Below, one piece after another: positions 17,749-25,595 of a stretch of 64,000 nt of DNA. The notes beneath the pieces are model-generated. The model was not told the DNA's origin, made no database searches, and saw nothing but the letters and a program-made list of their open reading frames with translations. Positions within the stretch are counted from its first letter, which is position 1. Each line of letters begins with the position of its first letter. Origin of the DNA: Lachnospiraceae bacterium AB2028 (lineage in GTDB: Bacteria; Bacillota; Clostridia; Lachnospirales; Lachnospiraceae); contig JHYJ01000009.1 of the NCBI GenBank assembly GCA_000621425.1, positions 96,016-160,015 of the forward strand, written 5' to 3'. The position numbers and the translations under genes are program-made.

Positions 17749-17811
17749 AGTGATATAAATGTAAAAATGCGACTGGTTTGGAATCTGATTCCGAATCAGT
17801 CGCATTTTTTC
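17749..17811. repeat. Repeated terminator element, copy 1
   Basis: Begins AGTGATATAAATGTAA and continues into the hairpin AAAATGCGACTG...CAGTCGCATTTT (17763-17809), flanked by T- and A-runs, so it can end transcripts of the MoxR operon and of leftward transcripts. A close copy lies at 19724-19787. Both copies directly adjoin sequence for the orphan domain on the minus strand. Confidence 0.75.
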
Positions 17812-17906
17812 GGGATATAACATCCCACCGAATCCATATACCGGGAATGAATATAAGCGATATCATCGGATGTGCTAACCTCCCTTTGCGGAATAATGTT
17901 ATAATT
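17796..17906 (-). pseudogene. Remnant of the orphan-domain gene (paralogue of 19814-20710)
   Basis: On the minus strand this reads IPQREVSTSDDIAYIHSRYM then DSVGCYIPKKCD-stop. It aligns with IPQEEGITVDDIAYLHSGYM then DGGGWYFPEK of the intact protein at 19814-20710. It is closed upstream by an in-frame TAG (17907-17909) and has lost about 25 C-terminal codons by a junction with the terminator hairpin. It has no start codon or ribosome-binding site. It is a decayed fragment of a formerly complete gene. Confidence 0.75.
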
Positions 17907-17914
17907 CTATAACA
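17897..17914. promoter_or_regulatory. Inverted repeat TGTTATA-N4-TATAACA upstream of GIY-YIG gene
   Basis: A perfect 7-base inverted repeat with a 4-base centre, containing TATAAT (17900-17905), about 60 bases before the GIY-YIG gene. It may be a promoter/operator overlap. No good -35 box is seen. Confidence 0.35.
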
Positions 17915-17973
17915 CATAGCAAAATAGGATAGAAATAAAATGTTGCTGAAATCATTAATCAAGGGAGATTATT

Positions 17974-18999
17974 ATGTTTGATTTTAAATTTGAATTGGAT
18001 AAGAACAATATCTCTACTTTTCTGACACCGGGGTGGCGTCTGCTTACTATTCCGAAGAGTCAGTATAAGGGGCGTAATAATTTGAATGCTGATGCTACAA
18101 AAAAATTAAAGTTTACGGTAGATGAAAAACTTATTGAGAAATACAAAGATAAAGGTGCAGTTTATGATGCACTAAAGGCGATTCAGGAAGAGTGTGGGGA
18201 GAGTTATGTTGAGCTTCAGTATAGGATTACCCAAAGATCTGATACATTAAAATGTAAGCTTCCGGCAAGAGCGTCAGAATATCTTATGGCTGTTTTCGTA
18301 GCTTCGGCTGTGAATTATCGTGATATCTTATTAAGTAAAGGTGAGGAGAAAACAGAACTTAAGAAAAGTCACCGGGATGCCATTCGCTGGTTTTCGGAAA
18401 ATAAAGAAGGGTTCACTCTGAAGATAGATTCTGAAAACGCAGTGATTACAGAAATTAATATATACGATGCTGAAGGCAACAATCCATTTGTTGAGTATTC
18501 CAGAAAAGCTATGCTTCAAACGTCGTACAGTAACGTGCTTGATCTAAAATTTGATATGGAGAAGGACTCAAAATTAAGGGATTTCTATTCTTCGGTAAAA
18601 GGATGGGTAAGTGCATCAGAATTGAAAAGTATAAAAAAGGGTGATGTAAAAAATGTGATCTATATGCTTTATGACGAAAATAAAGAAGAGATTTATGTTG
18701 GAAGAGCGGATGATCTGAAGGAAAGATTGGAACAGCATCAGAATAAGACGGATGACCCCATTCCTGAATTCACACATTATCGTTATAGCATTATAGATCA
18801 GCAGTATGTTGACTATAGCTATTTTATAGAAGACGCGGCAATCCACGATTGCGCTGCTGTTTTTGAGATGAAAAAGCGTAAAAACCTTAAGGAATCCTTG
18901 CAAAGTGCCATTAGCAAAAATAGAATAAAGGGCGATATGAATTCGATTGCTATGGTGAATACGGCTGAAAGTCAGGCACATTTAAGAAACAAAAAATAG
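17974..18999 (+). CDS. GIY-YIG nuclease-domain protein with unknown N-terminal region
   Basis: 341 residues. Residues ~1-215 are not recognised. From ~227 the sequence NVIYMLYDENKEEIYVGRA followed by DDLKERLEQHQ matches the GIY-YIG fold: the VIY and YVG strands, the helix arginine (LKERL) and the following histidine; a downstream glutamate is in FIEDAAIHD. GIY-YIG domains are single-strand-cutting metal-dependent nucleases found in repair, homing and restriction enzymes. GGGAG lies 6 bases before the ATG. It follows the MoxR operon on the same strand after 256 bases. Whether it belongs to that system is unproven. Confidence 0.7.
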   Translation: MFDFKFELDKNNISTFLTPGWRLLTIPKSQYKGRNNLNADATKKLKFTVDEKLIEKYKDKGAVYDALKAIQEECGESYVELQYRITQRSDTLKCKLPARASEYLMAVFVASAVNYRDILLSKGEEKTELKKSHRDAIRWFSENKEGFTLKIDSENAVITEINIYDAEGNNPFVEYSRKAMLQTSYSNVLDLKFDMEKDSKLRDFYSSVKGWVSASELKSIKKGDVKNVIYMLYDENKEEIYVGRADDLKERLEQHQNKTDDPIPEFTHYRYSIIDQQYVDYSYFIEDAAIHDCAAVFEMKKRKNLKESLQSAISKNRIKGDMNSIAMVNTAESQAHLRNKK

Positions 19000-19026
19000 A
19001 TTGTGTATAGTCAGGAGGAGAATAAC

Positions 19027-19704
19027 ATGTCGGACACAGAATCAAACACAAACAGCACAAAAAAGCGCATCATCTGTTTCGGTGATTCCCTTACCTGGGG
19101 ATATGATCCGGACAATAGGGTGCGTTTTGATGAGAACAGCCGCTGGCCGCAGGTAATGCAGAAGGCTTTAGGGGAGGGATATACTGTCATTGAGGAAGGA
19201 CAGAACGGGCGCACTATTGCTACGGATGATCCGGCAGAGGGCGAGAAGAACGGCCTTAAGTATATAGGGCCATGTATGGAGTCCCATACGCCTTTTGACC
19301 TGCTGATAATAATGTTGGGCTGCAATGACTGCAAGCGTAAGTTTGCTTATTCTTCAATGGATATAGCCGGCGAGATGCAGATAATGCTTGAAAAGGTTCA
19401 GAGCTATAACCGGTTCAGATGTCAGGATGCCTTCAAAGTCCTGCTGGTATCTCCACCGACAGTATCGGAGGCAATCAAGGATTCCTGGCTGGGGGACAGC
19501 TTCGGTTATGAAAATGCGGTGAAGGTTTCTAAAGAGCTGGCAGAATGGTATAAAACTCTTGCAGAGATGTATAACTGTGATTATCTGGATGCTGCACAGT
19601 ATGTGAAGGTGAGCGATACGGATGGAGTACATCTGGATACGGAAAATCAGAGAAAGCTAGGCAAAGTGATAGCAGAACGCATTATAATACCCACATCAAA
19701 GTAG
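19027..19704 (+). CDS. SGNH/GDSL-family hydrolase
   Basis: 225 residues without a signal peptide, so cytoplasmic. Block I CFGDSLTWG (nucleophile Ser), the block II glycine region GQNGRTI, block III GCND and block V DGVHLD give the Ser-Gly-Asn-His set of this esterase/lipase family. The substrate is not predictable; arylesterase and acyl-hydrolase activities are common. The ATG at 19027 has GGAG 10 bases upstream; the ATG at 19003 lacks one. It lies 27 bases after the GIY-YIG gene. Confidence 0.88.
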   Translation: MSDTESNTNSTKKRIICFGDSLTWGYDPDNRVRFDENSRWPQVMQKALGEGYTVIEEGQNGRTIATDDPAEGEKNGLKYIGPCMESHTPFDLLIIMLGCNDCKRKFAYSSMDIAGEMQIMLEKVQSYNRFRCQDAFKVLLVSPPTVSEAIKDSWLGDSFGYENAVKVSKELAEWYKTLAEMYNCDYLDAAQYVKVSDTDGVHLDTENQRKLGKVIAERIIIPTSK

Positions 19705-19723
19705 ATGTGTTAGTAATTTTGGG

Positions 19724-19787
19724 AGTGATATAAATGTAATAATGCGACTAATTTGGAATCGGCATCCAGATTAGCCGCATTTCTTGT
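19724..19787. repeat. Repeated terminator element, copy 2
   Basis: Begins AGTGATATAAATGTAA like the copy at 17749 and continues as AATGCGACTAATTTGGA...TCCAGATTAGCCGCATT. It lies between the convergent SGNH gene and the orphan-domain gene and can terminate both. Confidence 0.75.
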
Positions 19788-19813
19788 GGGATTTTTTCTA
19801 TTTTATGAGAGTG

Positions 19814-20710
19814 CTATTTATCATCCTGTTTAAAATACATGAAATCACTTCCATATTTTCTCAACTGGTCAAAATGCTCTTTACCGATTGCAAAATACTC
19901 TGCTACATTTTTTTCCGGAAAATACCAGCCCCCTCCATCCATATATCCGGAATGAAGATATGCTATGTCATCGACTGTGATCCCCTCTTCCTGTGGAATA
20001 AAGCATTTATCTTTAGCTGTGTAGCTAAAATATTTTCCAATATCGTGATACTCTACAAATCTGTATATTCCTTCTTCTATTTCTTTACAGATGACCGGTC
20101 CGTTGGTGTTAAAGGTTTCTTTATCTTCTTTCATTCCATAATAAATAAAACCCGGTATACCTTCCTCAGGCCACTTCCATTCAAAAGCTGTTCGCAGCTC
20201 AGGCTGCTTCATTCTTTTATAATACCCGAGTTCCGAAAACACATAGCCGCATAAAATGTCAAGCACGCTGTATCTTCTATAGCACTCCATGATTTTTTTT
20301 AGATCAGCGGACATCCGTGAATCTTTGAGTGCGGAAGCCCTGTTAATCGGATAATTCAGATAGTCATCCAGGTTCGGATCTTCATATCCCCTTGCATATG
20401 CATAGAGCACACGGTAGACAGGGTAATGTCCCACTTCCAGTGTGCAGTAACTCGATTTCTGCCTCCAATTATAATAATCACTGTAGACTCCCCGCTGTCC
20501 ATCCTTTTTCCTTACAAGCAGTCGAATCTGCCGGTACTCATGCAGGATCTGCCGTGCTTCCTTAGCTGAAAGCTCGAATTCCTCCTCTGCTTTATAAAGG
20601 CCGCCTGCTAGATGCCGGAAAGTATGCCCCGCAAATTCCTGCGTGTCCGGATACTCACATCTGAATCCGCACCTGATCTTACCATTTTTTTCATTATACA
20701 TATCTGACAT
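19814..20710 (-). CDS. Unrecognised protein with C-terminal orphan domain shared with 20885 gene
   Basis: 298 residues, no membrane segments. The N-terminal two thirds, rich in Tyr, Arg and Glu (TFRHLAGGLYKAEEEFELSA...LDDYLNYPINRASALKDSRM), is not recognised. The C-terminal ~85 residues (EEGIYRF...GITVDDIAYLHSGYMDGGGW...FAIGKEHFDQL...DFMYFK) are homologous to the protein at 20885-21331 and to the remnant at 17796-17906. The second ATG (20710) is chosen because GGAGG is 8 bases before it. Its promoter region holds the same palindrome as the WYL/MoxR locus. The function is unknown. Confidence 0.75.
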   Translation of the reverse strand: MSDMYNEKNGKIRCGFRCEYPDTQEFAGHTFRHLAGGLYKAEEEFELSAKEARQILHEYRQIRLLVRKKDGQRGVYSDYYNWRQKSSYCTLEVGHYPVYRVLYAYARGYEDPNLDDYLNYPINRASALKDSRMSADLKKIMECYRRYSVLDILCGYVFSELGYYKRMKQPELRTAFEWKWPEEGIPGFIYYGMKEDKETFNTNGPVICKEIEEGIYRFVEYHDIGKYFSYTAKDKCFIPQEEGITVDDIAYLHSGYMDGGGWYFPEKNVAEYFAIGKEHFDQLRKYGSDFMYFKQDDK

Positions 20711-20749
20711 ATACATCGCCTCCTTTTGGGTTCTGTTAAATCATTTTCA

Positions 20750-20796
20750 GTAACTGTTCAGAGCCCCCGAGGGGGGCTGCAGTTACCGTTTTTTTC
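20750..20796 (+). terminator. Strong hairpin with T-run, also the 5' leader hairpin of the minus gene
   Basis: GTAACTG (20750-20756) pairs with CAGTTAC (20780-20786), and AGCCCCC pairs with GGGGGCT inside; T7 follows on the plus strand, so it can terminate rightward transcripts before the 20885 gene. If the minus-strand gene starts near 20793 (TTGCAC at 20828-20823, 17-base spacer, TAAGAT at 20805-20800), this hairpin is also the very 5' end of its mRNA. Confidence 0.55.
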
Positions 20797-20821
20797 TTTA
20801 TCTTATGTTATAAAAAGAGCG

Positions 20822-20837
20822 TGTGCAATATTGCACA
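20822..20837. promoter_or_regulatory. Palindrome TGTGCAATATTGCACA, second copy of probable operator
   Basis: Perfect 16-bp palindrome, identical to the core of the site at 11257-11276, placed between the divergent orphan-domain genes. Its TTGCAC half-sites could act as -35 boxes, so binding would block both promoters. The likely binder is the WYL regulator encoded at 9899-11188. Confidence 0.7.
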
Positions 20838-20884
20838 AGTTCCTGTTTTATTATTAAGAAGAACATAGCTGGGAGGTAATAAAC

Positions 20885-21331
20885 ATGGGAAATTGCACAC
20901 ATAAAACCAGTAACTTCAAAGGAAAGAAACTACACAGAAATATTGATCGCGAACCATTTCTTCCATACTGTTTTCATTCTGAAGATGCTGTCCCTATAGA
21001 AGTTGAGGAAGGCATATATAAGTATGAGGCGTCGGATGATAACGGAAATTACCGTCAGGTATGCGTATGTATTGAGAATCTTATTTTTGATGAAGGGATA
21101 ACACCTGATGATGTTGCTTACATCCAGGCTTGTTACTGGGATGCCGGCGGGTGCTGTCTGCCGGAAGATAATTATGCCGTGTATGTTGCAATCGGAAAAG
21201 AACATTTTCCCAGGCTGCTAGATCTTGGCGGTCCGGATTTTATGTACCATAAGAAGTCGAAAATGGGAAGTGAGGAAACACGTATAGAAAGGCTGAAGGC
21301 CTTTTTCGAAATAGAGGATAAGCTAGTCTGA
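20885..21331 (+). CDS. Unrecognised 148-aa protein with orphan domain
   Basis: 148 residues. After ~35 basic/polar residues it consists of the domain shared with the divergent gene: EEGIYKYEASDDNGNYRQV...DEGITPDDVAYIQACYWDAGGCCLPEDNYAVYVAIGKEHFPRLLD...PDFMYHKK. The identical pattern 'GIT-DD-AY' and 'AIGKEHF' shows common descent. Many cysteines are present. A GGGAGG precedes the ATG by 8 bases. The pair and the shared operator suggest a partner relation (for example effector/immunity or two subunits), but the function is unknown. Confidence 0.72.
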   Translation: MGNCTHKTSNFKGKKLHRNIDREPFLPYCFHSEDAVPIEVEEGIYKYEASDDNGNYRQVCVCIENLIFDEGITPDDVAYIQACYWDAGGCCLPEDNYAVYVAIGKEHFPRLLDLGGPDFMYHKKSKMGSEETRIERLKAFFEIEDKLV

Positions 21332-21425
21332 ATGGTTATAGCTGATTTCTGTTGATATTGCTGATATTACTTTGCATGATATCATCACCTGCCCGTGCAG
21401 GATGGCAGTTATCCTTAAGTTGTGG

Positions 21426-21464
21426 TAAAATATCCTCCGTATGCGATTTCATACGGAGGGGATA
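21426..21464 (+). promoter_or_regulatory. trkA promoter and SD-overlapping inverted repeat
   Basis: Extended -10 TGGTAAAAT (21423-21431) is followed at once by a perfect 10-bp inverted repeat, CCTCCGTATG (21434-21443) and CATACGGAGG (21450-21459), loop CGATTT. The 3' arm contains the trkA Shine-Dalgarno GGAGG. The repeat may hide the ribosome-binding site in a very short leader or may be an operator. Confidence 0.55.
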
Positions 21465-21469
21465 CTCAT

Positions 21470-22825
21470 ATGAAGATAGTTATCGTCGGATGCGGCAAGC
21501 TGGGTTTTGCACTGGCAAGGCAGCTCAGCGAAGAAAAACATGATGTTACCGTAATTGACCTTAATGGTGAAAAGCTTGAGCGCGCTCTTGCCCAGCTGGA
21601 TATTCAGGGGGTAGAAGGAAACGGCACGTCATTCAGGACACAGATGGAGGCCGATGTAGGGGGCTGCGATATCATTATTGCAGTTACCGGTGCTGACGAG
21701 GTCAATCTTTTATGCTGTCTCATCGCTAAAAAGGCCGGCGTAAAGAAGACTATTGCCAGGGTGCGTAACCCTGTATATAACGAAGAAGTAAAATATTTTT
21801 CACATGAGCTGGGACTGTCAATGACAATAAATCCCGAGCTTGTCTGTGCAGGCAATATAGCCAGGCTTTTAGAGGTGCCGGGCGCCCTTGAAATCACATC
21901 ATTCGCAAGGGGGCGTATAGACCTTATCCAGGTGCCTATCCCTGAAGGCTCAGTCCTTGAGGGCATGAGCGTATATGAATTTTCATCAAAGATACATAAG
22001 GGCACTCTTATCTGTGCCATACTCAGGAACGGAGAAGTAACGATACCTGACGGCCGTTCCGAGCTTCATGTGGGGGACAATATGTATGTCATAACGCCCC
22101 CGTCCCAGATCCATAAGCTTTTATCCAAGATAGGAATAAAGGAAAAGCCCATCCGTTCCGTCATGATAGCAGGCGGCGGTACTACGGCTTATTATCTTGC
22201 AAAGCGTCTTGAGAGGGATGCGATGGAGGTTAAGATTATTGAGCTCGATAGAGCTCGCGCTGAGGAACTGAGTGAGCTGCTTCCGGATACGATGATAATC
22301 AACGGAGATGCATCTGACCGTCAGCTTCTTATGGAAGAAGGCATTTCAGACAGGGACGGTTTCGTCACACTTACCGGACTGGACGAGGAAAATATGGTGC
22401 TTAGCATGTTTGCCGGCAAGATGGGACATGCCAAGACTATCACTAAGCTGAACCATGTTTCATTCGAAGAAGTAGTTTCTGATCTTCCTATCGGAGCTAT
22501 AGTAAGCCCGAAGGCGGCCATAGCTAAGATGATACTTCAGTATGTGCGTGCCATGGAAAATTCCTACGGCAGCAATATTGAGACTCTTACCAGGCTCCTG
22601 GACGGAAAGGTGGAGGCCCTGGAATTTGTCATCAGGCAGGAGTCTGATGTTACGGGCAAGCCACTTATGGAGCTTAAGCTTAAGAAGGGGATACTTGTGT
22701 GTGCAATAGTCAGGGAAGGCCGCGTCATTACCCCCGGCGGTCATGATGATATAAGGCTTGGGGATAATGTTGTGATAGTTACGACCAACAAAGGTCTTAA
22801 TGACATCAAGGATATACTGTTATGA
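21470..22825 (+). CDS. trkA: Trk-type potassium uptake regulatory subunit
   Basis: 451 residues with the duplicated RCK architecture: Rossmann motif IVGCGKLGFALA (residues ~5-16), an RCK_C segment to ~220, a second nucleotide-binding half beginning VMIAGGGTTAYYLAKRL (~227) and a second RCK_C segment. It is a peripheral membrane protein that binds NAD(H)/nucleotides and gates TrkH. The ATG at 21470 follows GGAGGGG. Its stop overlaps the trkH start (ATGA), so the two are translationally coupled. Confidence 0.92.
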   Translation: MKIVIVGCGKLGFALARQLSEEKHDVTVIDLNGEKLERALAQLDIQGVEGNGTSFRTQMEADVGGCDIIIAVTGADEVNLLCCLIAKKAGVKKTIARVRNPVYNEEVKYFSHELGLSMTINPELVCAGNIARLLEVPGALEITSFARGRIDLIQVPIPEGSVLEGMSVYEFSSKIHKGTLICAILRNGEVTIPDGRSELHVGDNMYVITPPSQIHKLLSKIGIKEKPIRSVMIAGGGTTAYYLAKRLERDAMEVKIIELDRARAEELSELLPDTMIINGDASDRQLLMEEGISDRDGFVTLTGLDEENMVLSMFAGKMGHAKTITKLNHVSFEEVVSDLPIGAIVSPKAAIAKMILQYVRAMENSYGSNIETLTRLLDGKVEALEFVIRQESDVTGKPLMELKLKKGILVCAIVREGRVITPGGHDDIRLGDNVVIVTTNKGLNDIKDILL

Positions 22826-24264
22826 ATTACGCAATGATCTTTTATCTGCTGGGGAGAGTAGTGCAGGTGGTCGGCTCAATGATGGTTGCACCTTTCATTG
22901 TTTCCCTGGTGTATAGCGAGAAGGCAGGATGGTATTATCTGTTCTGCGGCATTGCCATGTTTATAGTGGGGACGCTGCTGACTATCAGGAAACCCAAGAA
23001 GACCGCCTTCTATGCAAAGGACGGTTTCGTGATGACATCCTTAAGCTGGATAGTGCTTTCGGCGGCAGGTGCACTTCCTTTCTGGCTTTCCGGAGAAATC
23101 CCTTCATATACGGATGCTCTTTTTGAATGTATATCAGGTTTTACCACAACAGGTGCATCGATTGTTCCTGCGGTGGAGGATCTGTCCAAGTGTACGAATT
23201 TCTGGCGCTGCTTTATACAGCTGATAGGCGGAATGGGAGTTCTGGTATTCCTTCTTGCGCTCCTTCCCCTTACTGGCGGCAGGGACCTTTATATAATGAA
23301 GGCAGAAAGCCCCGGTCCCAGTGTGGGCAAGCTTGCACCTAAGGTCCGCCAGACAGCATATTATCTTTATGTTATCTACTTCTTCCTTACGGCCGCGCTT
23401 TTCATATCCCTGCTTATAGCAGGGATGCCCGCCTATGATGCCCTTTGTACGGCTTTGGCCACCACCAGTACAGGTGGCTTCGGTGTGAAAAACGATTCGC
23501 TTGGGGGCTATAGTCACACCATACAGTATATCGTGGCCGGTTTCCTTTTCTTTGCGGGCTTAAACTACAACTTCTATTTTTTCCTTTGGACGAGGCGATT
23601 CAAAGAGGCTTTTTCTATTGAAGAGATAAGGGCTTATGCAGTTGCTTTCTGGGGGGCTGTAGTGCTTATCGCCCTGAATCTCATATCTGCAGGCACTTAT
23701 GGTGCTGAGCCTGCGTTCAGGCATGCATTTTTCCAGGTCGGATCAATAATGACAACGGCAGGCTTTTCTTCCGTGGATTTTGAAAACTGGCCTGCCTTGT
23801 CGAGGGATATCATTATCTGCCTTATGCTTGTGGGCGGCTGTGCCGGAAGTACCAGCGGCGGCATAAAGGTAAGCCGTATCCTGATATATGTTAAGATGCT
23901 GGCAAGGGAGCTTTCATCCCTATGCCATCCTAAGTCTGTCAGGGTAATCTGCATGGACGGAAAAAGGGTATCTTCGGATGTGCTTAGATCTACAATGGTA
24001 TTTTTGGCTGCATATGTGGTGATATTTGCGGTATCAGTACTGCTTGTAAGCCTGGACGGCAGCGATTTTACTACGGATTTTACAGCAGTGGCTTCAGCTT
24101 TGGGCAATATCGGACCCGGTTTTTCGCTGGTTGGACCTGCCAGGAACTTTGCATTTTTCTCGGATTTTTCCAAGGCGGTGCTTATGTTTGACATGTTGGC
24201 AGGACGTCTTGAGCTGTTCCCCATGCTGGTACTTTTGTCACCTGCCACATGGAGAAAGAACTGA
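22822..24264 (+). CDS. trkH: Trk-type potassium uptake membrane subunit
   Basis: 480 residues with four pore repeats. Filter-like segments are visible: ISGFTTTGAS (~107), ATTSTGGFG (~216), SIMTTAGFS (~309) and ASALGNIGPGFS (~428). The conserved GGCAGSTSGGIKVSR (~340) is the intramembrane loop/hinge of TrkH/KtrB proteins. It conducts K+ together with TrkA encoded just upstream (ATGA overlap). Length fits. Confidence 0.93.
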   Translation: MNYAMIFYLLGRVVQVVGSMMVAPFIVSLVYSEKAGWYYLFCGIAMFIVGTLLTIRKPKKTAFYAKDGFVMTSLSWIVLSAAGALPFWLSGEIPSYTDALFECISGFTTTGASIVPAVEDLSKCTNFWRCFIQLIGGMGVLVFLLALLPLTGGRDLYIMKAESPGPSVGKLAPKVRQTAYYLYVIYFFLTAALFISLLIAGMPAYDALCTALATTSTGGFGVKNDSLGGYSHTIQYIVAGFLFFAGLNYNFYFFLWTRRFKEAFSIEEIRAYAVAFWGAVVLIALNLISAGTYGAEPAFRHAFFQVGSIMTTAGFSSVDFENWPALSRDIIICLMLVGGCAGSTSGGIKVSRILIYVKMLARELSSLCHPKSVRVICMDGKRVSSDVLRSTMVFLAAYVVIFAVSVLLVSLDGSDFTTDFTAVASALGNIGPGFSLVGPARNFAFFSDFSKAVLMFDMLAGRLELFPMLVLLSPATWRKN

Positions 24265-24339
24265 TATAAAAAAAATTCGTATTATTTGAATTTTTATGGT
24301 AAAATGTTATTACTTATCTGAAAGGAGAACGGGGGTTTT

Positions 24340-25572
24340 ATGTTAGCGACACTTATTCCGCTTTTTGACCATAATACGAATGTCTGTGCTTATTCTATTT
24401 TTGCACAGAAGGAGAACTTCCTCTTAAATCCCAGAATGCTCGGTGTCGGACGCTATGACGGCGCTTCGAATATTGAGGGTATGGAGATTGTTGAGAATAT
24501 GGGCTTGAATACCATTTCGGATGATAAGATGGTATTCATTGAAATGAACAATGTTTCATTATTCTCCGATATCTCAGGGCAGTGCACCGCTCCGCATGAC
24601 AAGCTGGTCCTGCTCATAGATAAGGACATTCCCCCTGAAGAAAAGTATATTAACAGGATACAGGAGCTGCGCAATGACGGTTATAAATTTGCCATCCGTA
24701 AGCTTCCTGTTAATCAGTTTGAGAATTATAAAGATATACTCAAGCTGGTTGATTATGTCCTGCTTAACCATAAAAAGATAGACATCACCAAGGCTAAGGT
24801 TTATTTCTCCAGGATGTATCCTAATGTTAAGCTGGTAGCCGTAAATGTTAACTCCAAGGATGACTTTGAGGTCCTGAGAGAGGGCGGCGGTTATGATGTA
24901 TACGAGGGAGAATTTTTCCGTACCCCTGTTAAGCATGGTGAAGAAGAGATAGCACCGTTAAAGGCTAACTATCTTGAACTCTTAAATATCGTTAACGATG
25001 TTGACTTTGATCTGTCAGATGCTGCAGATATTATAGGCCGTGACCCGGCTCTTGTAATATCCCTGTTGGAAATGGTTAACAGGATGACAGTAAATGCAGG
25101 TATCACTTCCGTAAGGCATGCGGCAGCAATGCTCGGCCAGAAGGAACTTAAGAAGTGGATCAATACAGCTGTTACCAAGGAACTTTGTGCAGACAGGCCT
25201 AGCGAAATCATGAGGGTATCGCTTATCCGCGCAAGGTTTGCAGAAAATCTTTCTGTAGTATTTGAAATGGCCGGACTTTCATCAGAACTTTTCCTGATGG
25301 GACTTTTCTCAGTGCTTGATGTAATACTTGAACAGCCTATGGCTGAGGCACTGGAGATGGTTAAGGTTTCCAAGGAGATCAGGCAGGCACTGGTTGATAG
25401 CACAGGTTCATTTGCACCGGTTTATGATTTTATCCTTCAGTATGAGAATGCATCATGGCAGGAGGTATCCAGACAGATGGTACTCATGAACATCAATGAG
25501 AATACTATCTACAAGGCTTATGTCGATGCACTCCGCTGGTATAAAGAGCTTTTTGAGATAAAGCGTAAATAA
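24340..25572 (+). CDS. Degenerate EAL-HDOD signalling protein (YuxH-like)
   Basis: 410 residues. The N-terminal ~200 residues follow the EAL fold of YuxH-type proteins, but the segment that normally reads AYELLFR is AYSIFAQ (~residue 17), so the catalytic glutamate is missing and c-di-GMP hydrolysis is unlikely. Residues ~205-405 form an HDOD domain (DAADIIGRDPALVISLLEMVNRM...ITSVRHAAAMLGQKELKKWI). Such proteins act in signalling or motility control. Extended -10 TGGTAAAAT at 24297-24305 is 35 bases upstream, and the ATG is preceded by GGAG. A terminator follows at 25596. Confidence 0.85.
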   Translation: MLATLIPLFDHNTNVCAYSIFAQKENFLLNPRMLGVGRYDGASNIEGMEIVENMGLNTISDDKMVFIEMNNVSLFSDISGQCTAPHDKLVLLIDKDIPPEEKYINRIQELRNDGYKFAIRKLPVNQFENYKDILKLVDYVLLNHKKIDITKAKVYFSRMYPNVKLVAVNVNSKDDFEVLREGGGYDVYEGEFFRTPVKHGEEEIAPLKANYLELLNIVNDVDFDLSDAADIIGRDPALVISLLEMVNRMTVNAGITSVRHAAAMLGQKELKKWINTAVTKELCADRPSEIMRVSLIRARFAENLSVVFEMAGLSSELFLMGLFSVLDVILEQPMAEALEMVKVSKEIRQALVDSTGSFAPVYDFILQYENASWQEVSRQMVLMNINENTIYKAYVDALRWYKELFEIKRK

Positions 25573-25595
25573 TAGCGTATCATTTTATATACAAT

